Both the position numbers and the translations under genes were made by a program. Source: Epiperipatus broadwayi (taxonomy: Eukaryota; Onychophora; Udeonychophora; Euonychophora; Peripatidae). From it: DNA of 64,000 bases. Shown here piece after piece: positions 21,776-34,110 of the stretch (positions within the stretch are counted from its first letter, which is position 1; the number at the start of each line of letters is the position of its first letter). The stretch covers positions 12,748,385-12,812,384 of the forward strand of contig JAQFVV010000020.1 of assembly GCA_028023455.1 (NCBI GenBank). The letters are read 5' to 3'. The notes under the pieces are model-generated. The model saw nothing but the letters and a program-made list of their open reading frames with translations, was not told where the DNA came from and ran no database searches.

Positions 21776-22822
21776 TTTGTTCAACTTTTAGATTATGATA
21801 TAAATTATCTCTAGTCTTTAAACAGAATTTATATTTACAATAAGAATGGCAGTCCTTATTATATGCCAATACTATTATGCAATATTCTAGGAGAATTATA
21901 TATATCTATGCCCTGATGAGAAAGTAAAGGTGGATAAAAGTATTTGGCTGTGACAGAAATTATGATTCGATTCTAAAAGAAAGAATGTGAGATTTATTTT
22001 CACATTCGTAAATCAATTCACAAAGAGCAAGATATGTGTTTAGGGCACAACTTTAATATTTAATATGAAACTTAATCATAAGTGAAGATGAATTTGTTCG
22101 ACTTTAATAAAATCAATTCATCACGATTTACGAGCATGAGAGCGGGGCTTTATTGGAACTGAGAAGTAAACGGTACTGACGTCTTATGAGCTATAAACAT
22201 GAACATGAGAAATATGATGGCTGGTCAGTATGAGGGCAGCTTGTGTCTTACAAGTCTTTAATGCCCTATGAAGGAGATATGGAACACAGGGGAAACCAGG
22301 CCGGGTCGTAGCCACGAGCCTTTGGTGTTCCAATATAATAAAAAAAATGAGCAAGTGGAGGAAGTGCTTTCTTCCTGGATAATTAAACTAATAGAAATAT
22401 CACTGAGGACAAGCCTATGAAGCAGGAGATGGCTCGCGTCAGCAACGTTCGGAAAATGATGACTTGGTAATCATCATATTTAAATAATAAAACCCATTTT
22501 ATATAAAGAATGCTCTACGTGATGACCTGATCAAGTTAAATTAAAGTCAAATGTGCTCTAATCAAAAAGTATTTAATGCAATTAGAAATTATATTAATTA
22601 TGCCCTAAATCTCATGCCCTTCCTGAATATTAATAGAAAGTATAAAATCTGACTTAGAATATATTCATTTAATTCCTTTACTGACCTTTTTGCAAAACAA
22701 TATATTAATGTGAATAAATAGATATTATAAACTCAGTAAAGTGGCCGGGAGCATAGGTTAGAAATTGAGCTAATAATTTGTTGTTATTAGCCATTAATAA
22801 AATAGCAAAAATTGTATAAATC

Positions 22823-22946
22823 CTTCAACTCGATAATTAATAGAACTGTATCAAATTAGTTCTAGTGGGTAAGAATTACTATAAAAATAAATATAATATT
22901 ATTTAACAAGGCAAATGCAACGAAGGAAATTATTATCGAGTTGAAG
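22823..22946. repeat. Perfect 15-bp inverted repeat
   Basis: CTTCAACTCGATAAT (22823-22837) and ATTATCGAGTTGAAG (22932-22946) are exact inverses about 95 bp apart. It may be the ends of a small MITE, but no target duplication is clear. Confidence 0.6.
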
Positions 22947-23677
22947 TTTTACTGGTATATAATAAAAATAAAAGACATTAGTAATCATCTCAAATATATA
23001 ATAAGGTTAAATAAACGAACCGCCATCATAAGAAAAGAGAAAGTTAACAAAGATTAAATTTAAAGACTAGAGATTAAGATAGAAAATTACTACATAATTT
23101 AAAATAGCATGAATACATTAAGAAAAGAGAAGAGCTTTTAACAGTACTTAATTTAAAGGTAGTGTAAAATAAAGTTTGAAGACTGGCCAGAAAGTAGCGG
23201 TTCATGTAAGAAAGATATTACCATTTCTTCATAGTTGGCTCCTTAAATTACACATGGCAGAGTCCAGTTGGATGAAACATCGATGCGCATTTTGGAAAAT
23301 TATTTGAATGACATTTTGAAGGATTTCTCTAAGGTTTCGGCAGCTTACGATTGGTATATGAATTTTTATATTACAGCCACATTGAAGATTTTCAGGGGAC
23401 TTCAGGAACCGTAGTCAGACTCTTGAAGTTAAGCCCCCCCCCCACCATGGTAGAAACACTATTTTACTTCATAATTTAACTGGGCGACTTCTTCTCTAAT
23501 GAAATATATATGGCTTCTCTTAATGAGGAATAATAGCTGCCTGGAAACTTTTCCTGGGCTCTTTATACTGTATCTGATGCCTTCAGGTTAGCACTTCTTT
23601 CCTAATCAATCTTATAAAAATTTATTAGTTGTTTTTAGATACATTCCTTTGATAAGGCTTTCAAACTCATTAACTTG

Positions 23678-23705
23678 AATTCATTTTCTAATTAGAAAAT
23701 GAATT
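23678..23705. repeat. Perfect 28-bp palindrome
   Basis: The sequence reads AATTCATTTTCTAA followed at once by its reverse complement TTAGAAAATGAATT with no spacer. It could extrude as a cruciform or be a dimeric homeodomain-like site (TAATTA core); no neighbouring gene supports a role. Confidence 0.8.
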
Positions 23706-26620
23706 TTTAAAATCAGAAAATGATTTTAATTAGGACCGTCCTTACATTTTAAATACTTATCTTTTTCTAATTAATAAAAACTTTACCCATTGTTTTTGGA
23801 AAGGGACAATCTGAAAGCTTATCGAAAGAATGTAGCTTTTAATCACTAAAAATTTGAACAAACTATTTAAAGTAAAACAAAACATTCCCGACGCAATGAA
23901 ACTTTAGAACGAATATGTACATTTAAATATTTATAAGTATATACGCACAATCCATGCAGTTATAATATATATAAATTCATGAATAATTCTATCATGAATT
24001 TATTAATAGAATTGATTAATTTAAACTTAAATGAATTAATTTTAACACACATTTATAATAATTTATCTTTAAGGAAACTAGCATGGACTGAACGTATAAA
24101 GCCCCATTGCATCGGAAATTCAAGGTTAGTACAAGGGTTTGAAGTTGGCTACATGTGAAAGATCATGAAGCTAGGATCGAACTTAGATCCGACTGCTTCA
24201 GTATACACACATACATGGTGTTTCTAAGTTATTAGTTAATGTAATAAAAATCTATTACTCATAACTTTATTTTTTATTATCATTTTAATCAGTCTAAGAT
24301 TAATAAATTATTTTTTATTTATCAGATAATGATGGGATTTAATTAGAAATTGAGAAAATAAAAATTGTTAAGGAATTTTTTTTAGCTATCTAGTACGTTT
24401 TTTCTTTTTTTTTGTTGTTGGAGAGAAAATAATTTTGTTTTTCACTTAACAAAGTTACAGTGATTTTGAAAGTATTGATTAGATAATTTATTTATTTTTG
24501 GTTTCCTATTTTGTCATTCTATTCTTTAGAAAACTTATCTGGTAAATATTTTGAAAAATAAAAGGATATAGTGAAAGAAAAACAAAGTCAAGTGGCTCAA
24601 ATCTTTATTTTCATGACACTATAAAAGGTAGGATACTTAAAAAATAAAAAGTTCAATAGTTTCTGTTGAATCTCCAGCCAAAAATACTCTAGACTGATGG
24701 TAGTGGAACTGCATAAATATAATTAATCATTGAGTGCTGCAATTAATCCCAAGAAATACATTTTATTATTACATGGTCAAATGTTGATGAATAATTTGAT
24801 CAAAAAGCCATATGGAGGGTTGAATGTTCCAGAGCACACTGGACCTCTTATCATTATCATGTGATTACGTTTCCGACTGGCTGTTAAAAAATTCTTGTCT
24901 ACTAAAAAATACCATACTTGTCAGTGAAAAGATGCTATGATGAAGATGTTGAAGATGTTTAAATAAAGAAAAAATCTTTGTACTACTAGAAGTCCTGTTT
25001 TGCACGCGAAGAAGACATTTGAAGCTCTGAGTCTGTTGTCAATAAAAAAAGAAGCAAAATGAATTGGAGTTTATTTATTAATTTAAAAGAAACTAATTCC
25101 AGATATTTATTTGCTTATATCATTTAAATGTGGCAAAAATAACAACATACTCCCTGGAAAGTAAGATTATTTATTTATATAAATATAAAATGACTTAATA
25201 TAGATTATATGTACGTGCATATAGAATGATAATTTAATTTTTGATCGAAATATATTTAATTTTTGCCTTTATATAACATTATATTTTGTGATATAAATAC
25301 AACTGGTGAATTTAGAATATAAACATACACGTATATGTGTATTGTGGAATGATATTATTTTATTGAAACATTTAACTTTTTGATTTTAAATTGTTTAGCA
25401 AATAAATAAAATCAAATATAATGTAAAATCAACTTGGTGCTGCTTTACTATTTTTGATAATATTTATTGTCAAGAAAATACAAATATTATTACATGCCTT
25501 CTGAAATCTGCTCTTCATTTTATTATGTATAATTTATTAAAAATACTAATGTGCTCGTGATAAAGACTTATTTATTTCTCAACAATATCTTATATTACTT
25601 TGTATTGTTTAAATAGAAATATGTTTGCTTCTTGCTAATGTTTGTCATGTGAAGCTATGAGTTAGATTTCAAAGTGAAATAATATTAAATATTTATCTAC
25701 ATATTACTTAAAATATCTTCAATGGTTATTATTATTCATTTCATTATTTTATAATTAAATTGCTATGAGATAAATTATTTTTCTCATTGCCATACTATTA
25801 AATAAATGCTTCATTATTACTTGAATGTCTTTTGTCAGTATTCAATATTCTACATACCCCAGATTTTAATTGTTTATTTGCTAATATTTAATATTCAATA
25901 TTGACCAGATATTCTGCAAAATCTTCAGCATGACCAAGAACTCATTATTAGAAATGTCATGCTATTAAATGATATGGAAAATCAAGATTTAAGGACTATT
26001 AATTATTAAATGGTAAAAGGGTATAACTATTTAAGTTTTTAAGATTTATTCAAATATGTATTATATTTCTGTCTTTTCTTATATATTGTTAGTATGATTT
26101 TAATATGTTTATCATTATACTTCTCAGAATATTACTATTATAAGAAATATTATTAGTGTGTCATATTAGTCCCACATAAAATTATTTAGAATGTGAATAA
26201 ATGAATGAAAGAATTCATGAAGCAGATGTATATTTTTCTTATTAAATTGTTTAACCATAAATTTATGTCTAGCTATGTTTTGCTATTATTGCTATATTTT
26301 ATCAGTTTTGCACGTCATTTATTCATTGTCATTATATGAGATGTATTATCTCTATTTTACAGATTGTTTTGACCATGCCAGTGAGCTTTTGTATGACTTA
26401 AGTGATATTTTGGGCAACTCCTTTTTGAAGATTTATGCTTATATTTCTTAAAATTAGAGTTAAAGTCCTAATTCTTCATTGCACTCTTGTATAATTATTA
26501 TTGTAAGTTTATTTCATCATTTTGCCTTTCTTCTAAATCCCTTGATGCTTAACTTGGTGAAATTTTATTAAAGTCGTGTGTGATACCAATCATGTCTTTC
26601 GTTTGCTCTGAATTATTTTA

Positions 26621-26768
26621 GAAATAATTATTTTGATTATGAGATCTGATTTAGTTAAGAATTATTTTGCCTAAGATCTAACTAATTTAACAAAGAATTA
26701 TTTTGCTTAAGATTTAAATTATTTAAGAAAGTATTATTTTGCCTGATTATAAGATCTAATTATTGAAG
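26621..26768. repeat. Degenerate tandem repeat, ~37 bp x 4
   Basis: Four successive units each carry an ATTATTTTG core followed by AAGATCTAA-like sequence (cores near 26628, 26661, 26698 and 26735). The units vary in length and sequence, indicating an old array. Confidence 0.65.
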
Positions 26769-28024
26769 GGAGATTTACTTTGATGAAGAAATCTGACTTG
26801 TAGAAAAGATGTATTCAGATTGATATAATTTTGATATTAAGTAATTTTATGTTACTTTACCTGCGCATGATAAGATTTTCCTAGAGAATATATTAGAACT
26901 TTCCTAATTGCATACGTATACTCATCATTTTCTTAGAGCAGTATCAGAGCTGTCCCATCCTGAGGTTATTTTGTAGAGTTGTTTAATTCATCCCCAGGTT
27001 ATGATATATATATATATATATATATCGAAACAGTAAGATACGCATTACCAATCTTAGTTTCACTTTGTCTTCCTGTTTCCTACCCTCATGCCTTATTTGA
27101 AACCCTAATTTTATCGTATTGTGTGTGTACTGGGTATATTTACCAAAATCCTGCCTAAATTTATATGTCTAATGGGGTGCCCGGGGTTTTATAATAATTA
27201 AAATTGTCTTAAACGGTTTTATTTTCAAACCGTCGAGTATATATTACTTATATATGCTTGTATAATAAAGTAGGTCACATATTCTCATCTATATACATAC
27301 TGCGATAATATTTAAAATTTATGAAAATATTTTATTTAAAATTTGTTGGTTTTGAATCTGTTTATTTTGTGATGTTATTTCACTATAATTGTTTGCATTT
27401 AATAAAATAATATCACTGATAAATATATTCTGAAATTAAATTCAAAAGAGCGTTTTATAAATATAAAATGTTATTTAGTTTTTCAAAAACATGCCATTTT
27501 AAATCAGTGAGGGTAGGGAAAGAACAATAGTGACTAATTTTAACTATATTGGTGCCAGTTTTACTAGTAGATTTGATAAGATTAAAAACAGTGCTTACGA
27601 GCAGATTTTAATTAAAAAATGCAGTCCGTGTTTTCCAATTTATTAATAACTTAAGGAATATATTTTACCACCACAAGGTTAGATTGTAATTAGAGAGAGC
27701 ATATAAATAGGGCTGACTGATTATTATAAGATTATATAGAGTTATTAATTAATCTGCCTGATATTGTGACAGCAGAAGTTATATTTTCTGTAATTTTGAA
27801 ATTGATTTTCAAATAGCTTTTATTTGCGTTATCAGACTGACCAGCTTGTTTGTTAGCTTACAAGAAGTTTTAAAATCGTTTAACCTTAGAATGATGGGGT
27901 AAAGGGGCAGTAGGCTGTTTTCCCTCAGGAGCCAGTGCCTTGGCTGTCTGTCATTCACCATCCGATGTCCTGTCACCGCATCATCAAGCCCAACTGAACC
28001 AGCCCAAAGAAATGCTGCTCCTGA

Positions 28025-28131
28025 AATCTACTAACTGCTGCTGTGGAACAACAAACCCAGGAGAATCAAAATTTGCTTAAGAACTTTGTTACAAATTTGG
28101 AAATGCCCATAGATGGATCTAAAAGAAGGAG
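28025..28131 (+). CDS. Candidate host exon ending at a strong splice donor
   Basis: The frame is open from 28025 (TGA at 28022) to 28131, where AGGAG is followed by GTAATT, a good donor. The translation near the end is ENQNLLKNFVTNLEMPIDGS followed by KRR, varied and soluble-looking. Possible beginnings are an acceptor ending AACCCAG at 28060, or the in-frame ATG at 28103 (MPIDGS), with a strong upstream acceptor (TGTTTTCCCTCAG, 27928) leading a partly untranslated exon. The last two bases combine with the first base of the exon at 29252 to keep the frame, giving KRR then R-CNLSNIP. Protein not identified. Confidence 0.45.
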
Positions 28132-29251
28132 GTAATTAAAATCAACCTGATATCTCAGAAACCTTCATGCTATATAGCTAATAAATTTTGTATATTCCTT
28201 AATATGTATTTATTCAAGTGTTTTTTTTTAATGCATGCTGAACTTGTGCTTGGGTTGATTTTCTATATATATTTGTAAATGTCTTATTTAAATGTATTGT
28301 AATAAATATCTAATTAATTTCTTTAGGCAAATGCGAGTTACGTAGGGAAGTTAAAAAATGCGTGGTTGCCATCTTAGTTTATTTAAACTGCAAACACGCA
28401 TTTTCCCCCTCCCATCTCCTATATATGTTTTAAAGTATTTCTTGCGTATAATAACTTTGTTAGAATAAATATTTATTTTCTCTAAGTTTTGTTGAGAGTT
28501 TTCTGGCCATTAAAAATATGGAATTTGAGAGCGAGCTATTTCTGTTCTTTAATAAATTGTGTATTTTAAAATTTAACTGTGTTTCTAGTGAATATGTTTG
28601 GGTGCTGGAACCTTACCATTGGCAAAGGTCGTCAATGGTTAAATCCATTCTCCTTATTTTACTCCAGGGTTCCCAGTACTGTGCTATAATGGCGCATGGG
28701 AATTTATTTTGCATACATCCCCATAGTTACAAAGCTCCTGGGTGCAGGCCAGGTTGAGCTGTGAGTGGGCTGGAAATGCCCCAAATAAAAGGCGAAGTGC
28801 CTATCCAAAGCCAAGACCTTTTCTTCATAATTTATAAAGTTGCACACTCAGAAACTGTACCCCTTCCTCGGCATTATATCACTGGCACCACCGTACATTT
28901 TCCTTAGTAATTACTTTAAAAGAAATCTATTATTTAAATGAATTTTAAGTCCGTTCAGTATAGCTCGATCTTCTAATTTAGGTAATCACTTCATGAGCGA
29001 CTCTCAGTCTCCATTTAAGATTTCAATTATATATAGTTTTAGAATATTCAAATTCTGTTAAAGACTTTATGTGACTCGCATATACCTACTGTGTCACTGT
29101 ATTATAGACACGTTATCTAAATGAACCCAAGTACGAGGAATCAGCCACCTTGTTGTTTATTGTATATAGCTATCCAATTTATATAGCTAAACTATTTTCT
29201 ATATCTGATTAAAATATTTGTAAATGTATTTCTTTTCTCTTTTTATTCCAG
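28132..29251 (+). other. Putative intron between the two candidate exons
   Basis: Begins GTAATT and ends with TTTTCTCTTTTTATTCCAG, an excellent polypyrimidine tract and acceptor. A less AT-rich island (28600-28870) has repeat-like character (AATGGTTAAATCC, GGTGCAGGCCAGGTTGAG) and is probably an old SINE or other element. A second acceptor-like TTACTCCAG at 28668 leads to an immediate in-frame stop. Confidence 0.4.
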
Positions 29252-29318
29252 GTGCAATTTAAGTAACATACCACAGTGGGTTTATCTCAGGCACATCTAT
29301 AAGTTATTGTTAAATGAA
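29252..29318 (+). CDS. Candidate host exon with leucine-rich-repeat-like sequence
   Basis: After a strong acceptor the frame reads CNLSNIPQWVYLRHIYKLLL followed by NE. This resembles an LRR unit of the (x)CxLxxIPxxVxxLxxLxxLxLxxN form used in intracellular LRR proteins. The phase (one base completing the AG left by the upstream exon) is compatible with the donor at 28132. I cannot place the 3' end: the frame remains open to 29657 but runs into repeat-like sequence, and no good GT donor lies between 29300 and 29330. The exon end given is therefore approximate. A chance match cannot be excluded on a segment this short. Confidence 0.45.
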
Positions 29319-29660
29319 CCTAGGGCTATTTTAGATATAGAGTCTTGTTTTCTCCCTAATCACCGGCACCGGCATGAAATTATACTATTAGTAGCATCAA
29401 ATGTGTTATCACATAGAGGGTGCTGTGGAGTTTGGACTTTGGATTTGAACTTGGGATTTCTGGGAGGTAACCCTCCTACTGTTGAGTTCTGTGTCCCGGG
29501 TTTAAATTCTGCAGTGTGTTGGCTAGATAGACATGTTTTGACCATTACAATATATATTGTAACAGTTGTGTTACATGGCACCCAAAAACATAGTATGTGC
29601 ACAAATATATATAAAATTGAAAGGAAAAGTAGAAATAAACACAGACAAAAAATTTGAAGA
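29319..29660. repeat. Possible tRNA-related SINE or other interspersed repeat
   Basis: Less AT-rich than the flanks, with GGGTTTAAATTCTG near 29500 resembling a Pol III B box and a GGATTTGAACTTGG motif near 29441. Around 29548-29585 TTACA, an ATATATAT tract, TGTAACA and then TTACATGGCACCCAAA resemble LTR ends next to a primer binding site, so an LTR fragment is an alternative. An open frame covers it on each strand but neither encodes a known motif. Confidence 0.35.
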
Positions 29661-31011
29661 TATTTTCTACATGTCCCTAAAATAAAATAAAAATCATAGT
29701 AAAGGATTAAATAATTTTGAATTTAAAATAGAATTTTATTATAAAGTAAACAGTTAAAAAGGTCTAAATAAATATTAATATTGTATTCTGATTTTGAAAT
29801 TAAAAACAAGTATGTTTTATGATAAAATAGAACTGATAATTGTAAGCATTTCTATTATTTATTTTTAAAAATCTTTGAAATCATACTAATAATAAAATTC
29901 CAAAAGTAGCTTTTAATTAAAAGTGATTTGAAAAGATTAAAAAGATAAAAAAAAAACAGTTTTTAATTAATATATTTTTGTCACCTCAGATGATTATATA
30001 AAAGGATTAATAAAAATATTAAATACGTTTTTGGCTAGTAATTTTTTAAGAAGCAGTTGGCACTAATTAGCTGGTGAGAATAGTTGGCTAGGAATAGTTG
30101 ATGTTTGGAGAGAGGGAGCTTCCATGAAGATCTAAAGGCAGGCAAAGGGTCAAGTTCAGCAGCTGCTCTGAAGTTCACTATGGCAGAGTTTTGATTCATG
30201 AAGTGAGATCCAGGTTTCTGTATTCATTAGCCTGAACAAATGTGGACAAGACAGCTTGATGGCCTGAAGTCTATCAAATCCTAGACAAAAGGTAGATCAT
30301 TGAATGCCAGCCATACCTGAATTATATTTTTCTCAATGATGACACTTACCCAGAGAGAACCTCAGCTTACTGAAGAATTTATTATACATATGTTGATCTA
30401 TCTATATGGTGAGAAGCACAAACAAACATATTTATATAAAGTTCAGCTGGTGAGTAGCATTATATATAATCAAGACTGATATTTTAAATAATTTTGTTAG
30501 TGAAAATGATTTTTAAAATATATATTTTAAAATTACAAATAAATAATTTTGCTTGAATTAAAATCTAAAAGTAATGATTGATTCACTGGCAATCCTATTT
30601 AAAAGAAAAAGAAGAAATCAAAAAACAAACCTATTTAGAGTAATCTGTGAAAACAAAAAAAAATTTAATCAACTGTCAAAAAAAATTGATAGTACTTTTT
30701 TTTAAGAAAAAAACTATACTCAGCAAAATAAAAATTACTATTAAAATAATGAATGAATTTTATGTATATTGAACAAAAAATTAATTGGAAGATAATTTTA
30801 ATAATCTTATTTTGACAAATCAAAAATATCATATGATGTAAATAGCAATATGTGTATAAATTATTAAATGCACACACATATATATTAAATCTTGTCCTAT
30901 AAAAAGGAAAATGAATTTTGCTACTATTACATTAATTTCATTCATTCTTTTGACAAATTCAAATAGGTTAATAAATTATACTGCATGTGTTCAGATCATA
31001 TATATATATAT
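29661..31011. other. AT-rich spacer
   Basis: No gene recognised. About 30050-30370 is less AT-biased and may be a decayed repeat. Ends with a (TA)n tract that is the insertion site of the large LTR element. Confidence 0.45.
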
Positions 31012-32599
31012 TGTACCGGGTCGAACTGCTGAAACCACCCACTTATACGTATATAAGTTTTGACCGGTTTCAAACTCCTTTCATATACATTTATAATCTT
31101 ATAAATGATATGTGAATGAGCCGGCACATTTGAGCAAAATGGGAGATCTTATTGATAGCTTTAACTATCAACAATGGCCCATCTCAGCTGCTAGATTCAA
31201 ACCCCTACTATCCAAATACTTTATTTGTTTCGGAGTAAACTCCCGGTGCCAGCTAGTCCAAAGGACTAACATATTCGGGCAGTAGGCTCATAATCCAGCA
31301 CTCGAAACCATCCCATAAACTAGCCCAGTCTAATTTTAATCTGTAATAAATTATACAAAAATTGGTGGTGGAAATAATTAATAAAAGGTTGGTAAGAAGA
31401 ATTGACCGACAAATAAAGTTTAAGTTTAAAGATAATTTATTTTACTTATCATTAATTAAGTTTTAAAGATAATTTGTTAACTAACATTAATGCATTATAA
31501 ACATTTCTATAAATCCAATTTTAACACACGCACATTTTTTTTAAAATTAACACATGATAATATATTTTAAGAAAAAAGCATAAATAATCTTTGACCTTTA
31601 AATCATTTCACATTCACAAACATAATACTAAAGCATTAATACCATTTGAAACTTACACACACATATCAATAGTTCATTTTATGTATGATAGAATTCATAT
31701 AATTTGAATCTTGAATATTTATGGATTACAGTGGTGACTACTACGTATAAATGATAATAATAAAATATATACCTAGGATTTTTTTTCTTGTCGTTGGCTG
31801 CTTCTGATGGACTATATCTAACCGGTTAGATTTTGACAATTCTTGAAGAGATTTTATGCGAATCCATTTGTTTTATTCTTGAAGACAGTTGAACGTTTGA
31901 CGGAGGATTTCGGAGTTGTTATGAAGACATTATTTCACAGGCAGGTTTTGATGATCTTGTTGGACAAAAAGGCTGGAGCACAAGCATATATTTCCAAGGC
32001 TGCTCAACAGTGCATGTTGGTTTCTGTATACATAATAGAAATTGTACTGAAACAAACTGTCACTGGAAACTAGACTGAATTGCAAACTCAAAACTAGCCT
32101 GACCGATAAAATCTAGCTATTTATATCTGTGAATTTTTTTTGTTTTGATATCCTCCGGGAATAAGTGCAATAGGTGTTGTTGAAATTCCTTGATAACTAA
32201 TCCTATGACAATGTGTTTTTTGATTGATTGTTTGATTAGTAGTAGCTTTCATAAACGTATTGTTTTTATATCTTTAGTAGCCCACCACTGTGTTTTTAAA
32301 TACATTTCATTTCAATCATTATTATTATTATTTTTTTAATATTATTCTAACATGCATTTATCTTATTAATGAGCTAACATTTATTTCTATTTACCATCAC
32401 ACATATCTACGCATTTATTCTACTAAACTGGAATGAAAAGAGATTTTTAACTTTTAATTTTTTTATAGAAAAACTCCCTCTCCCCTCTTTAAAGTAATTA
32501 ATTGTAAATTTTATTTCAAATTCTTTTTTCCGAAAGATTTTGATAATAATTTTTATACAAAATTATTTTATATACATGTGCCAATTTGGCATTGGCACA
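31012..32599 (-). repeat. 3' LTR of the gag-only element
   Basis: As plus strand it starts TGTACCGGGTCGAAC and ends GGCATTGGCACA. Contains the hairpin ACTTATACGTATATAAGT near 31042. A 76-codon plus-strand frame (31843-32073) is shared with the other LTR with one residue changed. Because the LTR copies are near-identical overall and the frame is antisense to gag, this is not evidence for a gene. Confidence 0.92.
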
Positions 32600-32603
32600 T
32601 TAT

Positions 32604-32613
32604 ACCCCCCTCC
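32604..32613 (-). promoter_or_regulatory. Polypurine tract of the gag-only element
   Basis: Read on the minus strand, GGAGGGGGG lies just upstream of the 3' LTR start (TGTGCCAATGCC), the expected place for plus-strand DNA priming. It independently confirms minus orientation. Confidence 0.75.
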
Positions 32614-32711
32614 GATTTAGAGTAAAATGTGTCATTTTTGACCATTTTATCTCTTGCAATTTTAATTGTTGACTGTAAAGATTTATTAATTTATTATTTT
32701 AGATAATTCCT

Positions 32712-34110
32712 ACACATGTGTATACATGCAGCATAATTCTACACCTACTAATATTCTAGATATCGAGTTATTACTGGACTTGCTTACAGGGAATCTATAA
32801 TAAATAAGTCCCTTTCTACACTCATCATAAGGTGCAGCAGTACCAAGAAAATAACCAAAAAAGGATATCTGGATAAATACATTTAAGATACGCAGCATGA
32901 GGTATCGTATTTACCGAATATTACCAGTGTATGTGCGCGTATATACCCATGCATACTTACACACTCTTAATACACATTAGATTGACTTTATATTTTTATT
33001 ACTAATCTTATATTATTTGTAAATCATTATGAACATCTTTATTTAACACATGTGTATACGTGCAGCATAATTCTACACCTACTAATATTCTAGATATCGA
33101 GTTATTACTGGACTTGCTTACAGGAAATCTATAATAAATAAGTCCCTTTTTGCACTCATCATAAGGTGCAGCAGTACCAAGAAAATAACCTAAAAGGATA
33201 TCTGGATAAATACATTTAACCCATAAACCGCCTCTTACGAGGCTTCTCATTGACATCTGACGTCACTCTAACTCTGCTAGTTCTTATGCTAAAATATTCA
33301 TTTGACAGGTATTGATTAGGTTTTTAAAAGTTCTGTAAGATGGTGACCTCTTCTGAATTATTTTACAAGTAAAAAATCAAAAAAATCGCATTTTAAACTA
33401 AACAAAGAAAGAACCTTGTCAGTGATTCGCTATCAGCCAACTCTCAGCCGAAAAAGACATTCTGATTGGCTGGAAAGAACAAAGAAATCGCCTGATCAAA
33501 GAAAATAAAGAAAAACGCTGAGATTTTCATTTCAAATGCAATTTAAGTATTAAAAAAATATAATTTGAGAAATTAAACTAGTTTTTTAAAAAATATACCA
33601 AAAAAACAAAATTATTTTCGAAAAATATTGAAGATTTTAGTAATAATATTTAAGATTTTGCAAAAAGAAATCTTTACTTTTCCAGAACGTAAAATTGAAA
33701 AAAAGCTTTGCGTCAGCACTTTTTTGTTTAGACATTCGCTTTATATTTGCCAAAATTGAATATATTTTATAATAAATAAATAGCAATTTATTTTTGAAAA
33801 AACTTTCATTCTCTTTCATAACCTGAAAAATTAGTAATATACTTTTTATAAATGTATCTGAGTTGAATTTAATATTATAGGTGAATATGTTTTAACAATA
33901 GGCTTTGTCTTCAGTTTGTGAGTTGGCCAATTAAAAGATTTGATTTTTACCTCATACAACCAATAATATAATTAGTGGTTTAAGGGTTAAGATACTCATC
34001 ATAAGGTATCGTATTTACCAAATATTACCAGTGTATGTGCGCGTATAAACACATGTATACTTACACACTCTTAATACACCTTAGATTGACTTTTATTTTT
34101 TTTATTAATA
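32712..34110. repeat. ~340-bp tandem duplication, second copy split by a MITE
   Basis: CTACACCTACTAATATTCTA and its neighbourhood occur at about 32740 and 33076. The downstream part (GGTATCGTATTTACC ... CACACTCTTAATACAC) occurs at about 32900 and 34004. Removing the 33220-33986 insertion brings the two copies into register. Minus-strand frames of 62 and 82 codons in the copies (shared GYFLGTAAPYDECRKGLIYY type sequence) overlap the repeat; they might be a small relic frame but no domain is recognised. Confidence 0.85.
33220..33986. mobile_element. piggyBac-like MITE, 767 bp, TTAA target duplication
   Basis: Ends are CCCATAAACC and, inverted, CCCTTAAACC (right end GGTTTAAGGG), flanked by TTAA on both sides (33216-33219 and 33987-33990). 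The sister copy of the host tandem repeat has the unoccupied site with a single TTAA (32883-32886), in the context GATAAATACATTTAAGATAC. A TTAA duplication with CCC/GGG termini is diagnostic of the piggyBac superfamily. No transposase is encoded; minus-strand 60-codon frame is K/F/Y-rich chance sequence. A small palindrome GCCTCTTACGAGGC follows the left end. Confidence 0.9.

Larger units (their letters stand above)
21776..27928. other. Six-kilobase gap without recognised genes
   Basis: Mostly AT-rich. Two stretches are less AT-biased (about 22120-22470 and 23190-23460, the latter with a C9 run at 23434) but have no sustained frame; they may be old elements or 3' UTR. A sequence AAGTTCGATCC on the minus strand near 24163-24175 resembles a Pol III B box without a convincing A box. 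Simple (TA)n occurs near 27003-27025. Confidence 0.4.

Noticed and set aside
27003-27035. CGAAAC after a (TA)n tract
   Set aside because: Only one conserved ribozyme box; flanking (TA)n would pair with anything.
28655-28760. Acceptor-like TTACTCCAG at 28668
   Set aside because: In the phase required by the donor at 28132 it meets a stop within a few codons, and the neighbourhood looks like a repeat.
29307-29657. Overlapping 116-codon (plus) and 80-codon (minus) frames
   Set aside because: They overlap on opposite strands in repeat-like sequence; only the first about 22 codons upstream (29252-29318) have protein-family character.
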